From positions 930,001 through 994,000 of the forward strand of contig NZ_CP031230.1 of NCBI RefSeq assembly GCF_003351785.1: a DNA stretch of 64,000 nt. The letters are read 5' to 3'. The position numbers and the translations under genes were made by a program. The DNA comes from Sporosarcina sp. PTS2304 (GTDB lineage Bacteria; Bacillota; Bacilli; Bacillales_A; Planococcaceae). The notes below the pieces were generated by a model. The model ran no database searches. It worked only from the letters and a program-made list of their open reading frames with translations, and had not been told where the DNA came from. Below are positions 37,559-46,373 of the stretch, piece after piece (positions within the stretch are counted from its first letter, which is position 1; the number at the start of each line of letters is the position of its first letter).

Positions 37559-38458
37559 ATGCCGGAATTTCTAAGCGACATCATTGCAGGTGTAGTAGGC
37601 CCTTTCCTCATATTGCTTATCCTGTTGTTGTTGACGTCTTTGCTCGATTTCTTTCTTCCTGCATTTCAAAAATGGACGAGGTTTCTATTACTCCTAATGA
37701 TTCTCGTGCTGCTAATCGAACCTGCCAAGGAAAGTTTTCAACAAATTCAACTCATTACTCATTCTATCGCTTCATTGTTTCTCGGGATGTATCCACTCAT
37801 TGCGGCGATGATTTTAGCTTCAGGAGCTACATTTGGCGTCGTCAATTTCCAACCGGCTATGCTGTTGTTTGCGCAAGGGGCGATTGTGTTTGCGGAAAAA
37901 TTTTTATTGCCTATTTTATTAACGGCGTTGTTGTTGGATATTTTGACGCGTTTGATGCCAGAGATCGTGTTTACCCGGATGGCGGATTTACTACGGACGT
38001 CTTTGCTCGCCATCGTGTCTGCAATGGTCGCCGCCTATTCTATTTTCATCACTGCGGGCGGAGCGTTGACGTGGACATTGAATGGAGCGCTAAATGAACC
38101 GTTAAAAGAACTGATTAAGCAAAATATTCCACTGATCGGTTCGTTGCTGACGGACACATTAGGTTCAATCGGCCGTTATTCGTCAGGTGCGACTGCATAT
38201 GTAAGTGTGTGGCTGTTGCTTTCTATTTGGACAATCGCTTTATTGCCGGCCATTAAAATTTTAGGCACCGCATTTTTATATCGCTGGACGGCTGCGATTA
38301 TTGAACCGTTCGCTCAAAGGGAAGTAGCAGGTCTACTGGACGATATTGGCCGTACTTTATTCGTTCTTTGTGCAATTTCGTTTCTGCTGTCCTTTGCGTT
38401 CATCTATACGAGCATTTTCATTGTGACATTTATCAAATTGATGACGCTCGGAAAGTGA
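37559..38458 (+). CDS. spoIIIAE: Stage III sporulation protein AE, N-terminally short
   Basis: 299 residues against about 399 in B. subtilis. The polytopic membrane core is kept, with the segment PLIAAMILASGATFGVV and the C-terminal ILGTAFLYRWTAAIIEPF matching the family's conserved LALIPLLLALLASSGG and LSLAFIYKLAAAILQPL. The missing about 100 residues are the signal peptide and extracytoplasmic domain. No upstream in-frame extension exists, because AD ends just before. Confidence 0.85.
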   Translation: MPEFLSDIIAGVVGPFLILLILLLLTSLLDFFLPAFQKWTRFLLLLMILVLLIEPAKESFQQIQLITHSIASLFLGMYPLIAAMILASGATFGVVNFQPAMLLFAQGAIVFAEKFLLPILLTALLLDILTRLMPEIVFTRMADLLRTSLLAIVSAMVAAYSIFITAGGALTWTLNGALNEPLKELIKQNIPLIGSLLTDTLGSIGRYSSGATAYVSVWLLLSIWTIALLPAIKILGTAFLYRWTAAIIEPFAQREVAGLLDDIGRTLFVLCAISFLLSFAFIYTSIFIVTFIKLMTLGK

Positions 38459-38467
38459 GGGAGCGTA

Positions 38468-38635
38468 ATGCATGTCTTTTTGGTGGGGTTAACGAATCTT
38501 GTGTTGATGGCATTGGTCGTGCAACTGTTGGCCAGCGAACAAATGGAGAAAACCTTTTTGCCTTTAATTCGGCTAGTGATCGCTTGTTGGATTATACAAT
38601 TTTTATTGCAAATGACAGGTCATAAATTGCTGTAA
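38468..38635 (+). CDS. spoIIIAF: SpoIIIAF stub: two helices only
   Basis: 55 residues against about 200 in B. subtilis. Helix one (about 2-20, LVGLTNLVLMALVVQLL), the linker SEQMEKTF, helix two (about 28-45), then stop. The position between AE and AG and the two-helix start identify it as SpoIIIAF. The whole soluble ring-building domain is absent. GAGGGAG precedes ATG at 38468. Either a minimal functional form or a truncated gene; the 50 bases after its stop hold no coding remnant. Confidence 0.7.
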   Translation: MHVFLVGLTNLVLMALVVQLLASEQMEKTFLPLIRLVIACWIIQFLLQMTGHKLL

Positions 38636-38686
38636 CTCTACATAGTATGCAAATGTAGAATTCGTTTGCAGTGAAGTCACTATAAG

Positions 38687-39118
38687 ATGGTGATGGCTTT
38701 GGAGAAACAAGCAAGTAAGTCCAATGTGTGGGTATTCGGTTTGGTAATGCTCGTCTTTGGCATGATGTGGATGATTATGAGTTTAGGGGGCGAGAAGCAA
38801 AACAAAGAAGAGCAACGTATGCGGTCTACACTTGAAGAAACACTTGAACAAATGGAAGGGCTAGGTAAAGTCATCGTCTACTTTCATTATGATGAAAAGG
38901 AATCCGAGAGTTCGCTGGCTGGCTACTTTTCCATCTCACCGAACACAACGAAAGAAAGCACTCCGTTAAAAGGCTTGCTGGTCGTGGCGGAGGGAGCAGA
39001 AGATCCAGCTGTTAGAAACGGGCTCTCACAACTATTAGCTAATGTTCTACAACTGCCCGAACATCGTATTGTCATCGTGGAAATGAAGAAGAGGGGGAAT
39101 CATCTTGAAAACAAGTAA
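38687..39118 (+). CDS. spoIIIAG: Stage III sporulation protein AG, shortened
   Basis: 143 residues against about 229. One helix (about 14-33), a coiled acidic region, then the ring-building beta domain split as LEQMEGLGKVIVYFHYDEKE and GLLVVAEGAEDPAVRNGLSQLLANVLQLPEHRI. The latter matches the conserved GVLVVAKGAENP...VLDVPSHRV. The long insert that forms the large beta-ring in B. subtilis SpoIIIAG is mostly gone. Weak ribosome site; overlaps spoIIIAH by 14 bases. Confidence 0.85.
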   Translation: MVMALEKQASKSNVWVFGLVMLVFGMMWMIMSLGGEKQNKEEQRMRSTLEETLEQMEGLGKVIVYFHYDEKESESSLAGYFSISPNTTKESTPLKGLLVVAEGAEDPAVRNGLSQLLANVLQLPEHRIVIVEMKKRGNHLENK

Positions 39119-39656
39119 ACGTACTGTATGGTTTTTAACATTACTCAGTCTGGTCGCAGTGATTTCAATCTATTATGCAAAAAAAGATGTACCAATGCCA
39201 TTTGACGGGATCGCGATCTTCACGAAAGAAACGAAGGACGCGACGAAGCTTCTTGAAAAGGAAGGCAAATCAGAGGAAGTGAAGCCGGTCTTTGCTGAAT
39301 CGTATATTTTTCAAGATATGCGCATGCAAGTACGCGACGAACGCAGTGAAATGGTGGAACAATTGACAGCGAAAATGACATCCCCAGATTCCTCCGCAGA
39401 TGAAAAAAATGAATTGTTCAATGAAATTGCTGATTTACGAAAAGTCAGTTCGACAGAAGCGTTAATGGAAATGCAAATTCAAGCACTCGGATATCCAGAA
39501 GTATTCGTCCGGGCGGAAGAAGAGCGAGTGAATGTCACCGTACTGTCTACTGAAAGCCACTCAACGAAAATGGCGGATGAAATTACGCAGTATGTTTTAT
39601 CTAGTTGGGATGGCGCACAAACAGTAAAAGTAGATTTTGCGGAAACGAAGGAATAA
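39105..39656 (+). CDS. spoIIIAH: Stage III sporulation protein AH
   Basis: 183 residues, TTG start inside the end of spoIIIAG behind GAGGGGG. One helix (TVWFLTLLSLVAVISIYY) as in B. subtilis, then a charged coiled region and a C-terminal YscJ/FliF-like domain that pairs with SpoIIQ across the engulfment space. Somewhat short of the usual 218, mostly in the linker, but the ring domain seems complete. Confidence 0.9.
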   Translation: MKTSKRTVWFLTLLSLVAVISIYYAKKDVPMPFDGIAIFTKETKDATKLLEKEGKSEEVKPVFAESYIFQDMRMQVRDERSEMVEQLTAKMTSPDSSADEKNELFNEIADLRKVSSTEALMEMQIQALGYPEVFVRAEEERVNVTVLSTESHSTKMADEITQYVLSSWDGAQTVKVDFAETKE

Positions 39657-39660
39657 CATG

Positions 39661-39697
39661 AAAAATCAGTAGCTACTATTAGCTGCTGATTTTTTTA
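39661..39697 (+). terminator. Terminator of the spoIIIA operon
   Basis: Twelve-base arms AAATCAGTAGCT/AGCTGCTGATTT and seven T. Confidence 0.88.
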
Positions 39698-39770
39698 TAT
39701 ACTATCAAAACTGTAGATTCACTATATGATATATCATTCATTCATTTACAAGTGAGTTCGACTATGGCAG

Positions 39771-40735
39771 TTGGATGGAGTAAGGCTAACTTGAAGTGTC
39801 TTACGGCTTGCGCTTCTAGACGATACGCTTTCCGGAGGGGACGCGGCGGATCGTCAAGCGCTGCGAGTTACACCTGTCAAATGCAAAGATGTGCTCCTTC
39901 TCGCTACGCTTCACTCGCAAAAGCCGTCCTTCGCTACCGCTTTCCTAATCCTCTCGGAGTCGATCGTCCTCCAGCTTCAGCCGTACTTAGCGTAGGCAAG
40001 ACAGTTTGATCACTCTTTGTATGTGGTGAAGACTACGTGGGCTTGTCTGCTACTTCATGTTCGTTTATTAGATGGAGCAAGGCTAACTTGAAGAGTCTTA
40101 CGGCTTGCGCTTCCAGACGATACGCTTTCCGGAGGGGGCGCGGTGGACCGTCAAGCACTGCGAGTTACACCTGTCGCCCTTATCCTCCCGGAGTCGATCG
40201 TCTTCCAGCTTCAGCCGTACTTAGTGTAGGCAAGACAGTTTGATCACTCTTTGTATGTGGTGAAGACTACGTGGGCTTGTCTGCTACTTCATGTTCGTTT
40301 ATTAGATGGAGCAAGGCTAACTTGAAGAGTCTTGCGGCTTGCGCTTCCAGACGATACGCTTTCCGGAGGGGGCGCGGTGGACCGTCAAGCACTGCGAGTT
40401 ACACCTGTCGCCCTGATCCTCCCGGAGTCGATCGTCTTCCAGCTTCAGCCGTACTTAGTGTGTGTAAGACAGTTTGATCACTCTTTGTATGTGGTGAAGA
40501 CTACGTGGGCTTGTCTGCTACTTCATGTTCGTTTATTAGATGGAGCAAGGCTAACTTGAAGAGTCTTGCGGCTTGCGCTTCCAGACGATACGCTTTCCGG
40601 AGGGGGCGCGGTGGACCGTCAAGCACTGCGAGTTACACCTGTCGCCCTGATCCTCCCGGAGTCGATCGTCTTCCAGCTTCAGCCGTACTTAGTGTGTGTA
40701 AGACAGTTTGATCACTCTTTGTAGTTGGTGAAAAA
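39771..40735 (+). repeat. Repeat A array: four copies, 234-bp period
   Basis: Units start at about 39771, 40071, 40305 and 40539. The last three are nearly identical and exactly 234 bases apart. The first carries an extra about 66 bases in its core. Each unit folds: CGGCT and AGACGAT on the left (40101-40105, 40115-40121) pair with ATCGTCT and AGCCG on the right (40197-40203, 40213-40217). Core: CTTTCCGGAGGGG ... CACCTGTCG ... GATCCTCCCGGAGTCG. Short ORFs of 68 codons recur because of the repeat. Confidence 0.93.
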
Positions 40736-40920
40736 CAAGTAGACTTGTCTAATATAATGCGACCGTTTTTGAAGTTAAAAAGCAGCGAAGTGTTGCTAGC
40801 TACTATGACTGTTTCGATGAACTGAGTGGAAAAAGAAATGACTCTATACGCATTCGTCAGCCAATCCGAAGCTTTACCTACAATATTTAGGAAGCGTAAT
40901 TTGCCATACTTCATTTCTGG

Positions 40921-41580
40921 ACGAACACAGACTGACTTCCCGACACAAACTCAAGGATTCTCCCGGAAGAACCGGCGACTCCTGGAGGATCAGCACGACA
41001 GGCGTAATCGCCAACGCACTTCTGGCGAGTCCGCCGCGTGCCCTCAGGAAAGCGTCCGGTTTCTCTCGGGAGAATCCTCACACGTACACTACTTTTCTAC
41101 CCTACAAAGGAGAAGTTACGTACCCCACTCCAACTTCTGGACGAACACGGACTGACTTACGAACACAAACTCAAGGATTCTCCCGGAAGAACCGGCGACT
41201 CCTGGAGGATCAGGACGACAGGCGTAATCGCCAACGCACTTCTGGCGAGTCCGCCGCGTGCCCTCAGGAAAGCGTCCGGTTTCTCTCGGGAGAATCCTCA
41301 CACGTACACTACTTTTCTACCCTACAAAGGAGAAGTTACGTACCCCACTCCAACTTCTGGACGAACACCAACTGACTTCCCGACACAAACTCAAGGATTC
41401 TCCCGGAAGAACCGGCGACTCCTGGAGGATCAGGACGACAGGCGTAATCGCCAACGCACTTCTGGCGAGTCCGCCGCGTCCCCTCAGGAAAGCGTCCGGT
41501 TTCTCTCGGGAGAATCCTCACACGTACCCTATTTTTCAGCACTGTATAGGAAAAGCTATTTACCTCACTTCAACTTTTGG
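40921..41580 (-). repeat. Repeat B array: three copies, 220-bp period
   Basis: Units at 40921, 41141 and 41361, followed by a degenerate start at 41581. Each has a foldback of about 125 bases with arms AGGATTCTCCC plus GAACCGG paired with CCGGTTTC plus GGGAGAATCCT (first unit 40954-41078). Read on the minus strand the core (ACGCTTTCCTGAGGGG, CCTGTCG, GATCCTCCAGGAGTCG) is homologous to that of A. The array thus faces repeat A. The 180 bases between it and accB hold the accB promoter region. Confidence 0.93.
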
Positions 41581-41803
41581 ACGAACACTACCTACTTAAC
41601 TATAAAACAACAGATAAGTTAACGAAAAACTGTTATAGGATAACCCAAAAGTGTAGAAACTGTTATAAATAAGAAAATTTTCGTAACTTGTCTGTATTTT
41701 TCATTAATTAATGAATAATTTATGATTTTGCTATTCCAAATTTCTTGCAAAACGTCTATCATAGTAAACGATAGTAAGAATACACTAGTCAGGAGAATCA
41801 GAT

Positions 41804-42298
41804 ATGTTAAAAATTCAAGAAATTCGCGAAATCATCAAACTTATTGACCAGTCATCCATTCAAAAGTTTACTTTTGAAGCAGACGGCGGAAAGATTAAAT
41901 TAGAAAAGAATGCAGGTTCAGTAGTTGCAGAAGCGACGCCAGCACCAGTTGCGGCTCCAGCACCAGTAGCAGCACCAGCTCCAGCACCAGTAGCAGCACC
42001 GACACCAGCGCCAGTGGCAGAAGAAGCTCCAGTAAAAGAAGTGGAAGAAGATGCTTCATTGCACAAGATCACTTCACCAATGGTTGGTACATACTACCAA
42101 GCATCATCACCAGATGCAGCGGCTTACGTTAAAAAAGGTGATAAAGTAACTGCTGAATCGATCGTTTGTATTGTAGAAGCAATGAAATTATTTAATGAAA
42201 TCGAAGCAGAAGTATCCGGAGAAATCGTTGAAATTTTAGTACAAGACGGTCAACTTGTGGAATACGGACAACCTTTATTCCTCGTACGAGAGAACTAA
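41804..42298 (+). CDS. accB: Biotin carboxyl carrier protein of acetyl-CoA carboxylase
   Basis: 164 residues. A helical N-terminal segment, an Ala/Pro/Val-rich flexible linker at about 48-82, and the biotinyl domain with EAMK (biotinylated Lys128). Carries CO2 between AccC and the AccAD transferase in fatty-acid synthesis. The linker is unusually repetitive and gives a long false frame on the other strand. Operon with accC, 13 bases later. Confidence 0.95.
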   Translation: MLKIQEIREIIKLIDQSSIQKFTFEADGGKIKLEKNAGSVVAEATPAPVAAPAPVAAPAPAPVAAPTPAPVAEEAPVKEVEEDASLHKITSPMVGTYYQASSPDAAAYVKKGDKVTAESIVCIVEAMKLFNEIEAEVSGEIVEILVQDGQLVEYGQPLFLVREN

Positions 42299-42311
42299 GG
42301 GGGGCTAACCA

Positions 42312-43658
42312 ATGAAAAAAGTATTAATTGCAAACCGTGGGGAGATTGCTGTTCGGATCATCCGGGCGTGTAAAGAACTAGGAATTAAAACAGTCGCTGT
42401 TTATTCTGAAGCGGATGCTGAAGCATTACATGTTCAATTAGCAGATGAAGCATACTGTATTGGACCTCGTTTATCGACGGATAGTTATTTAAACTTCTCA
42501 AACGTAATTAGCGTAGCGAAAGCAACAGATTGTGATGGAATCCATCCTGGTTATGGTTTCTTGGCAGAGAATGCTAGCTTTGCTGAACTATGTGAAGAAG
42601 TAAACATTGAATTTATCGGACCTACTTCGGATGCGATTTCAAAGATGGGTACGAAAGATGTAGCGCGTAATACGATGCAAGCAGCTGGCGTTCCGATTGT
42701 TCCAGGTTCTGATGGATTAGTGGACAATGCAGAACATGGTCTTGAAATTGCGAAAGGTATCGGTTTCCCGGTAATCATCAAAGCAACAGCTGGTGGTGGC
42801 GGTAAAGGGATCCGTGTCGCACGTGATGAGGACGAGCTAGTAAAAGGGATCAATATTACACAAAAAGAAGCGGCTGCGGCATTCGGTAATCCGGGTGTGT
42901 ATCTGGAAAAATATATCGAAGTCTTCCGTCACGTGGAAGTTCAAGTACTTGCGGATAAATTCGGCAACACGATTCATTTAGGTGAGCGTGATTGTTCAAT
43001 CCAGCGCCGTATGCAAAAGTTAGTGGAAGAAGCGCCGTCTCCAGCACTGACACCTGAACTTCGCGCAGAAATGGGTGAAGCCGCTGTCAAAGCAGCAAAA
43101 GCTGTAAATTATCGTGGAGCAGGTACGGTTGAATTTATTTTCGACCATATGAATCAGAAGTTCTATTTCATGGAAATGAATACGAGAATCCAAGTAGAGC
43201 ACACGATTACAGAAATGATTACAGGCGTTGATTTAGTTCAGCAACAATTGCTTATCGCTTCTGATGAAAAACTGGCACTGACACAAGAAGATATTACATT
43301 AAATGGATGGTCTATTGAATGTCGAATTAACGCTGAAAATGCGGAGAAAAACTTCATGCCTTCTCCAGGAAAAGTAACAATGTACTTACCACCGGGTGGT
43401 TTTGGCGTACGTGTCGACTCTGGAGTATATCCTGGCTATACGATTCCACCGTTTTACGACTCTATGGTCGCAAAGCTAATTGTTCACGGCGATTCACGTG
43501 AGCAAGCGGTCGCTCGGATGAAACGCGCGCTCGATGAATTTGTCGTAGAAGGCGTTCATACAACGATTCCATTCCATTCTAATTTGATGGATCACGAAGT
43601 GTTCAAGTCCGGTGATTTTGATACGAAGTTCTTGGAGAAATATGACGTTATGAAGTAA
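42312..43658 (+). CDS. accC: Biotin carboxylase of acetyl-CoA carboxylase
   Basis: 448 residues, full length. N-terminal [23 protein letters not shown], the ATP-grasp Gly loop [52 protein letters not shown], and [22 protein letters not shown] with the metal and carboxylation residues. ATP-dependent carboxylation of biotin on AccB. Confidence 0.97.
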   Translation: MKKVLIANRGEIAVRIIRACKELGIKTVAVYSEADAEALHVQLADEAYCIGPRLSTDSYLNFSNVISVAKATDCDGIHPGYGFLAENASFAELCEEVNIEFIGPTSDAISKMGTKDVARNTMQAAGVPIVPGSDGLVDNAEHGLEIAKGIGFPVIIKATAGGGGKGIRVARDEDELVKGINITQKEAAAAFGNPGVYLEKYIEVFRHVEVQVLADKFGNTIHLGERDCSIQRRMQKLVEEAPSPALTPELRAEMGEAAVKAAKAVNYRGAGTVEFIFDHMNQKFYFMEMNTRIQVEHTITEMITGVDLVQQQLLIASDEKLALTQEDITLNGWSIECRINAENAEKNFMPSPGKVTMYLPPGGFGVRVDSGVYPGYTIPPFYDSMVAKLIVHGDSREQAVARMKRALDEFVVEGVHTTIPFHSNLMDHEVFKSGDFDTKFLEKYDVMK

Positions 43659-43674
43659 TTGGAGGAGACTTGTA

Positions 43675-44061
43675 ATGGCTACTAAAACATATCCATCATT
43701 TGTCGGGATGACACCATCTGGTGATGTTGCACTCGGTCGTATCCAACTTGCACCTGAAGTATTAGAAGTCATCGTCGGCATTGCTACGACTGAGGTCGAG
43801 GGCGTTGTTGCTACTCAAGGTAATTTTGCGACGGGTGTTGCGGAGAAGCTGGGTAGGGTGATGTACGGTAAGGGCGTGAAGATGGAGTGGGCAGATGAGG
43901 GTTTGAAGATTGATGTGTATTGCATTGTCGAGTATGGCCATTCGATTCCTGCGGTTGCGGCGGAGATTCAACGAGAGATTCGTCAGGCGATTTTCCATAT
44001 GACTTCGCTTGCTACGCATGAGGTGAATGTGCATGTTACGGGGATTCGGTTTGATGAGTGA
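43675..44061 (+). CDS. yqhY: Asp23/YqhY family protein
   Basis: 128 residues with the Asp23/Gls24 fold: GRIQLAPEVLEVIVGIATTEVEGV, KGVKMEW, DVYCIVEYGHSIPAVAAEIQREI, VNVHVTGIRFDE. Known to be linked to accBC in Bacillales, where it influences acetyl-CoA carboxylase activity. Same operon, 16 bases after accC. Ended by the terminator at 44074. Confidence 0.92.
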   Translation: MATKTYPSFVGMTPSGDVALGRIQLAPEVLEVIVGIATTEVEGVVATQGNFATGVAEKLGRVMYGKGVKMEWADEGLKIDVYCIVEYGHSIPAVAAEIQREIRQAIFHMTSLATHEVNVHVTGIRFDE

Positions 44062-44073
44062 GTGGTAAAATTA

Positions 44074-44127
44074 AAAGAGTTGCCTGAGGAGTCGTGTTTC
44101 ACGATTTCTTGTGGCGGCTCTTTTTTT
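44074..44127 (+). terminator. Two-storey terminator after yqhY
   Basis: Outer stem GAGTTGCC/GGCGGCTC, internal loop, inner stem GAGGAGTCGTG/CACGATTTCTT, then seven T. All pairs form with G-U wobbles. Confidence 0.82.
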
Positions 44128-44130
44128 GGT

Positions 44131-44454
44131 GTTGGGTCGTGATGCGACTTTGTTTTGGGTTCTGGAGTTGGTGAGGGTTCTGCTTTCTATAGCCGCTTCG
44201 GCTGACCTCGCAGTTGCTTCTTCGCTAGTACGGACAGGTTAATTGTGATAGTTTCTTTACTTTGTTAAAGCAGTTGGAGTTGGAACGTGACGCGACACTT
44301 TTTTCGGTTCTAGATTTAGTGAGGGTTCTGCTTTCAGTAACCGCTTCGGCGCGTGGGAGATTGTCTTTCGCTATGAGCCAGCTAGCTTAGCTGCTAGTTG
44401 TCTCATAGCTTCGGCTGACCCCGCAGTTGCTTCTTCGCTAGTGCGGACAGGTTA
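44131..44454 (+). repeat. Repeat D: two direct copies
   Basis: Copy 1 at about 44131-44240 and copy 2 at about 44276-44454 share GTGA.GCGAC, GTGAGGGTTCTGCTTTC, CCGCTTCGG and CAGTTGCTTCTTCGCTAG. Copy 2 has a 65-base hairpin insert (44350-44414). No coding potential seen. Confidence 0.75.
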
Positions 44455-44494
44455 TAAAGTGTGGTGACCATATTAAGTAAAAAGATAGTTATCG

Positions 44495-44848
44495 ACTACA
44501 GTGAACTACAATTTGTAACTATCCTTACTAAACGAAGGCGCCTCACAAGCGGTAGGCGAAGCAAAGAGACAGAGAGGCGATCTTCCACTCTGGCTCTTTG
44601 CGAGAGCCATCCGCCAGCGCCGCAGTGAATTCAGTGAACTGATCACCTTCAACATCAGAAACGACATCAGGTAGTCCTGCACTAGCCCAAATCTTTCACA
44701 AACTACAATGAACTAAAATTTAGTAACTATCCTCACTAAACGAAGGCGCCTCACAAGCGGTAGGCGAAGCAAAGAGACAGAGAGGCGATCTTCCACTCTG
44801 GCTCTTTGCGAGAGCCATCCGCCAGCGCCGCAGTGACTACAATGAACC
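44495..44848. repeat. Repeat E: two direct copies with inverted ends
   Basis: Copies at about 44495-44632 and 44702-44848 (207-bp period), over 90 percent alike by eye. Each runs CACTAAACGAAGGCGC ... GCGCCGCAGTG, with terminal arms CACT/AGTG and GGCGC/GCGCC. The central hairpin is GCAAAGAGaCAGAG/CTCTGgCTCTTTGC. With repeat D it fills the yqhY-nusB gap. The remaining bases up to 45017 hold only the nusB promoter region. Confidence 0.78.
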
Positions 44849-45017
44849 AATCCTCTCTAATTTCAGAAACACCAAATGGAATGAGCGAATGGCACTGTTT
44901 CATTTTTGATGAAAGTTCGCTAAAGTCGGCAACAAATCACTGTATTCTACTAGTTCTTTTCGTGTATATTGTGCTATCATTAGGTTTTGAAGAAGCGCGG
45001 TAGAGGAGATAAGAAAT

Positions 45018-45392
45018 ATGAAACGACGAGAAGCACGAGAAAAGGCAATTCAAACGCTGTTTCAGCTAGATAATAGCGAACTATCAGTAGACGAAGCGAT
45101 CGGTTATATAGTCGATGGCCCGTTGGATTCATTTTATGAACAACTAGTACGCGGCACAGCAGAACACGTAGCGGAAATCGACAACGAACTTGCGAATAAA
45201 TTAGAAAACTGGTCGATTGATCGACTTCCGAAAATCGAACGCACTGTACTGCGTTTGGCGGTATATGAACTACTGTACAATGAAGAAGTACCGAATCGAG
45301 TCATCTTGAACGAAGCGATCGAATTATGTAAAACATTCGGTGACGAGAAGTCGGGCCGATTCGTCAATGGAGTATTATCTAAATTCCATTAA
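45018..45392 (+). CDS. nusB: Transcription antitermination factor NusB
   Basis: 124 residues, all-helical. KRREAREKAIQTLFQLD at the start, then NWSIDRLPKIERTVLRLAVYELLY and PNRVILNEAIELCKTFGDEKSGRFVNGVLSKF at the end are the RNA- and NusE-binding parts. Works in rRNA antitermination. Followed by folD, as in B. subtilis. Confidence 0.95.
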   Translation: MKRREAREKAIQTLFQLDNSELSVDEAIGYIVDGPLDSFYEQLVRGTAEHVAEIDNELANKLENWSIDRLPKIERTVLRLAVYELLYNEEVPNRVILNEAIELCKTFGDEKSGRFVNGVLSKFH

Positions 45393-45446
45393 TCATCTAT
45401 GGATGAAAAATTAATTCAAAAAACATAAAAGTTTGGTGGGAAAAAC

Positions 45447-46316
45447 ATGTCTAGTAAAATCATTGATGGAAAAGCAATTGGACAAGAAATCCGAAATGAA
45501 CTGAAAGAACAGGTGGCTGCGTTAGTCGAACAAGGCTATCAACCAGGGCTGGCAGTTATTTTAGTTGGGGAAAATCCAGCATCTCAAACGTATGTAAAGA
45601 ATAAAGAAAAATCTAGTATCGAAGCAGGGATGAAGTCTGAACTAATCAAGCTTCCGGATACAGTGTCTGAAGAAGATTTATTGCATGAAGTGGAAAAGTT
45701 GAACGAGGACGACACGATCGACGGCATTTTAGTACAGCTGCCATTGCCTAAACATATCGACGAAAACAAAGTCATCCGTGCGATTAGCCCGGAAAAAGAC
45801 GTGGACGGATTCCACCCGATGAACGTCGGGAAAATGTTGATTGGTCAGCAAACTTTCCTTCCTTGTACGCCATACGGCATCATGCAGTTGCTAGAACGTT
45901 CTGGTGTCGAGATTGCGGGCAAGCATGCGGTCATTATCGGACGCAGTAATATTGTCGGAAAACCGATGGGTCAATTGTTGCTGCAAAAAGATGCAACGGT
46001 GACGTATTGCCACTCCCGGACGAGTGATTTAAAGAAATTCACGAAGCAAGCAGATATTTTAATCGTTGCGATCGGAATGGCTAAATTCATTACAAGCGAA
46101 CATATTAAAGAAGGTGCTGTTGTCATTGATGTCGGAATGAACCGTGATGAACATGGCAAACTATGTGGAGATGTAGACTTTGACTCCGCTAAGCAACAAG
46201 CTAGCGCCATCACACCAGTGCCCGGCGGTGTTGGTCCGATGACGATTACGATGCTGTTGAAAAACACTGTCGAAAGTGCAGAGAATAAACTAAAAGCGCG
46301 TGCAAACAACGAATAA
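45447..46316 (+). CDS. folD: Methylenetetrahydrofolate dehydrogenase/cyclohydrolase
   Basis: 289 residues. The substrate Lys in [10 protein letters not shown], the QLPLPKHI loop, PCTPYGIM, the NADP motif [16 protein letters not shown] and the C-terminal [15 protein letters not shown]. Bifunctional one-carbon enzyme of the cytosol giving 10-formyl-THF. Confidence 0.97.
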   Translation: MSSKIIDGKAIGQEIRNELKEQVAALVEQGYQPGLAVILVGENPASQTYVKNKEKSSIEAGMKSELIKLPDTVSEEDLLHEVEKLNEDDTIDGILVQLPLPKHIDENKVIRAISPEKDVDGFHPMNVGKMLIGQQTFLPCTPYGIMQLLERSGVEIAGKHAVIIGRSNIVGKPMGQLLLQKDATVTYCHSRTSDLKKFTKQADILIVAIGMAKFITSEHIKEGAVVIDVGMNRDEHGKLCGDVDFDSAKQQASAITPVPGGVGPMTITMLLKNTVESAENKLKARANNE

Positions 46317-46373
46317 TTTCCATGGAGAGACGCTCTAGCGTCTCTATACATATAAAGGGCAGGTGACAACAAC

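Noticed and set aside
40037..41580. Possible CRISPR array
   Set aside because: Repeat units are 220-234 bases with no short unique spacers between them, and no cas gene is near.
39752..41622. Open frames of 61-194 codons in the tandem arrays, some recurring exactly every 234 or 220 bases
   Set aside because: They are open only because the repeat has no stop in that frame, exist in several frames and strands, have no ribosome sites and look unlike proteins.
41860..42072. Minus-strand Ala/Gly/Thr-rich frame opposite accB
   Set aside because: A shadow of the Ala-Pro linker of AccB with no ribosome site.
44806..45003. 65-codon frame directly before nusB
   Set aside because: Begins within repeat E, has no ribosome site and only its tail is hydrophobic by chance.
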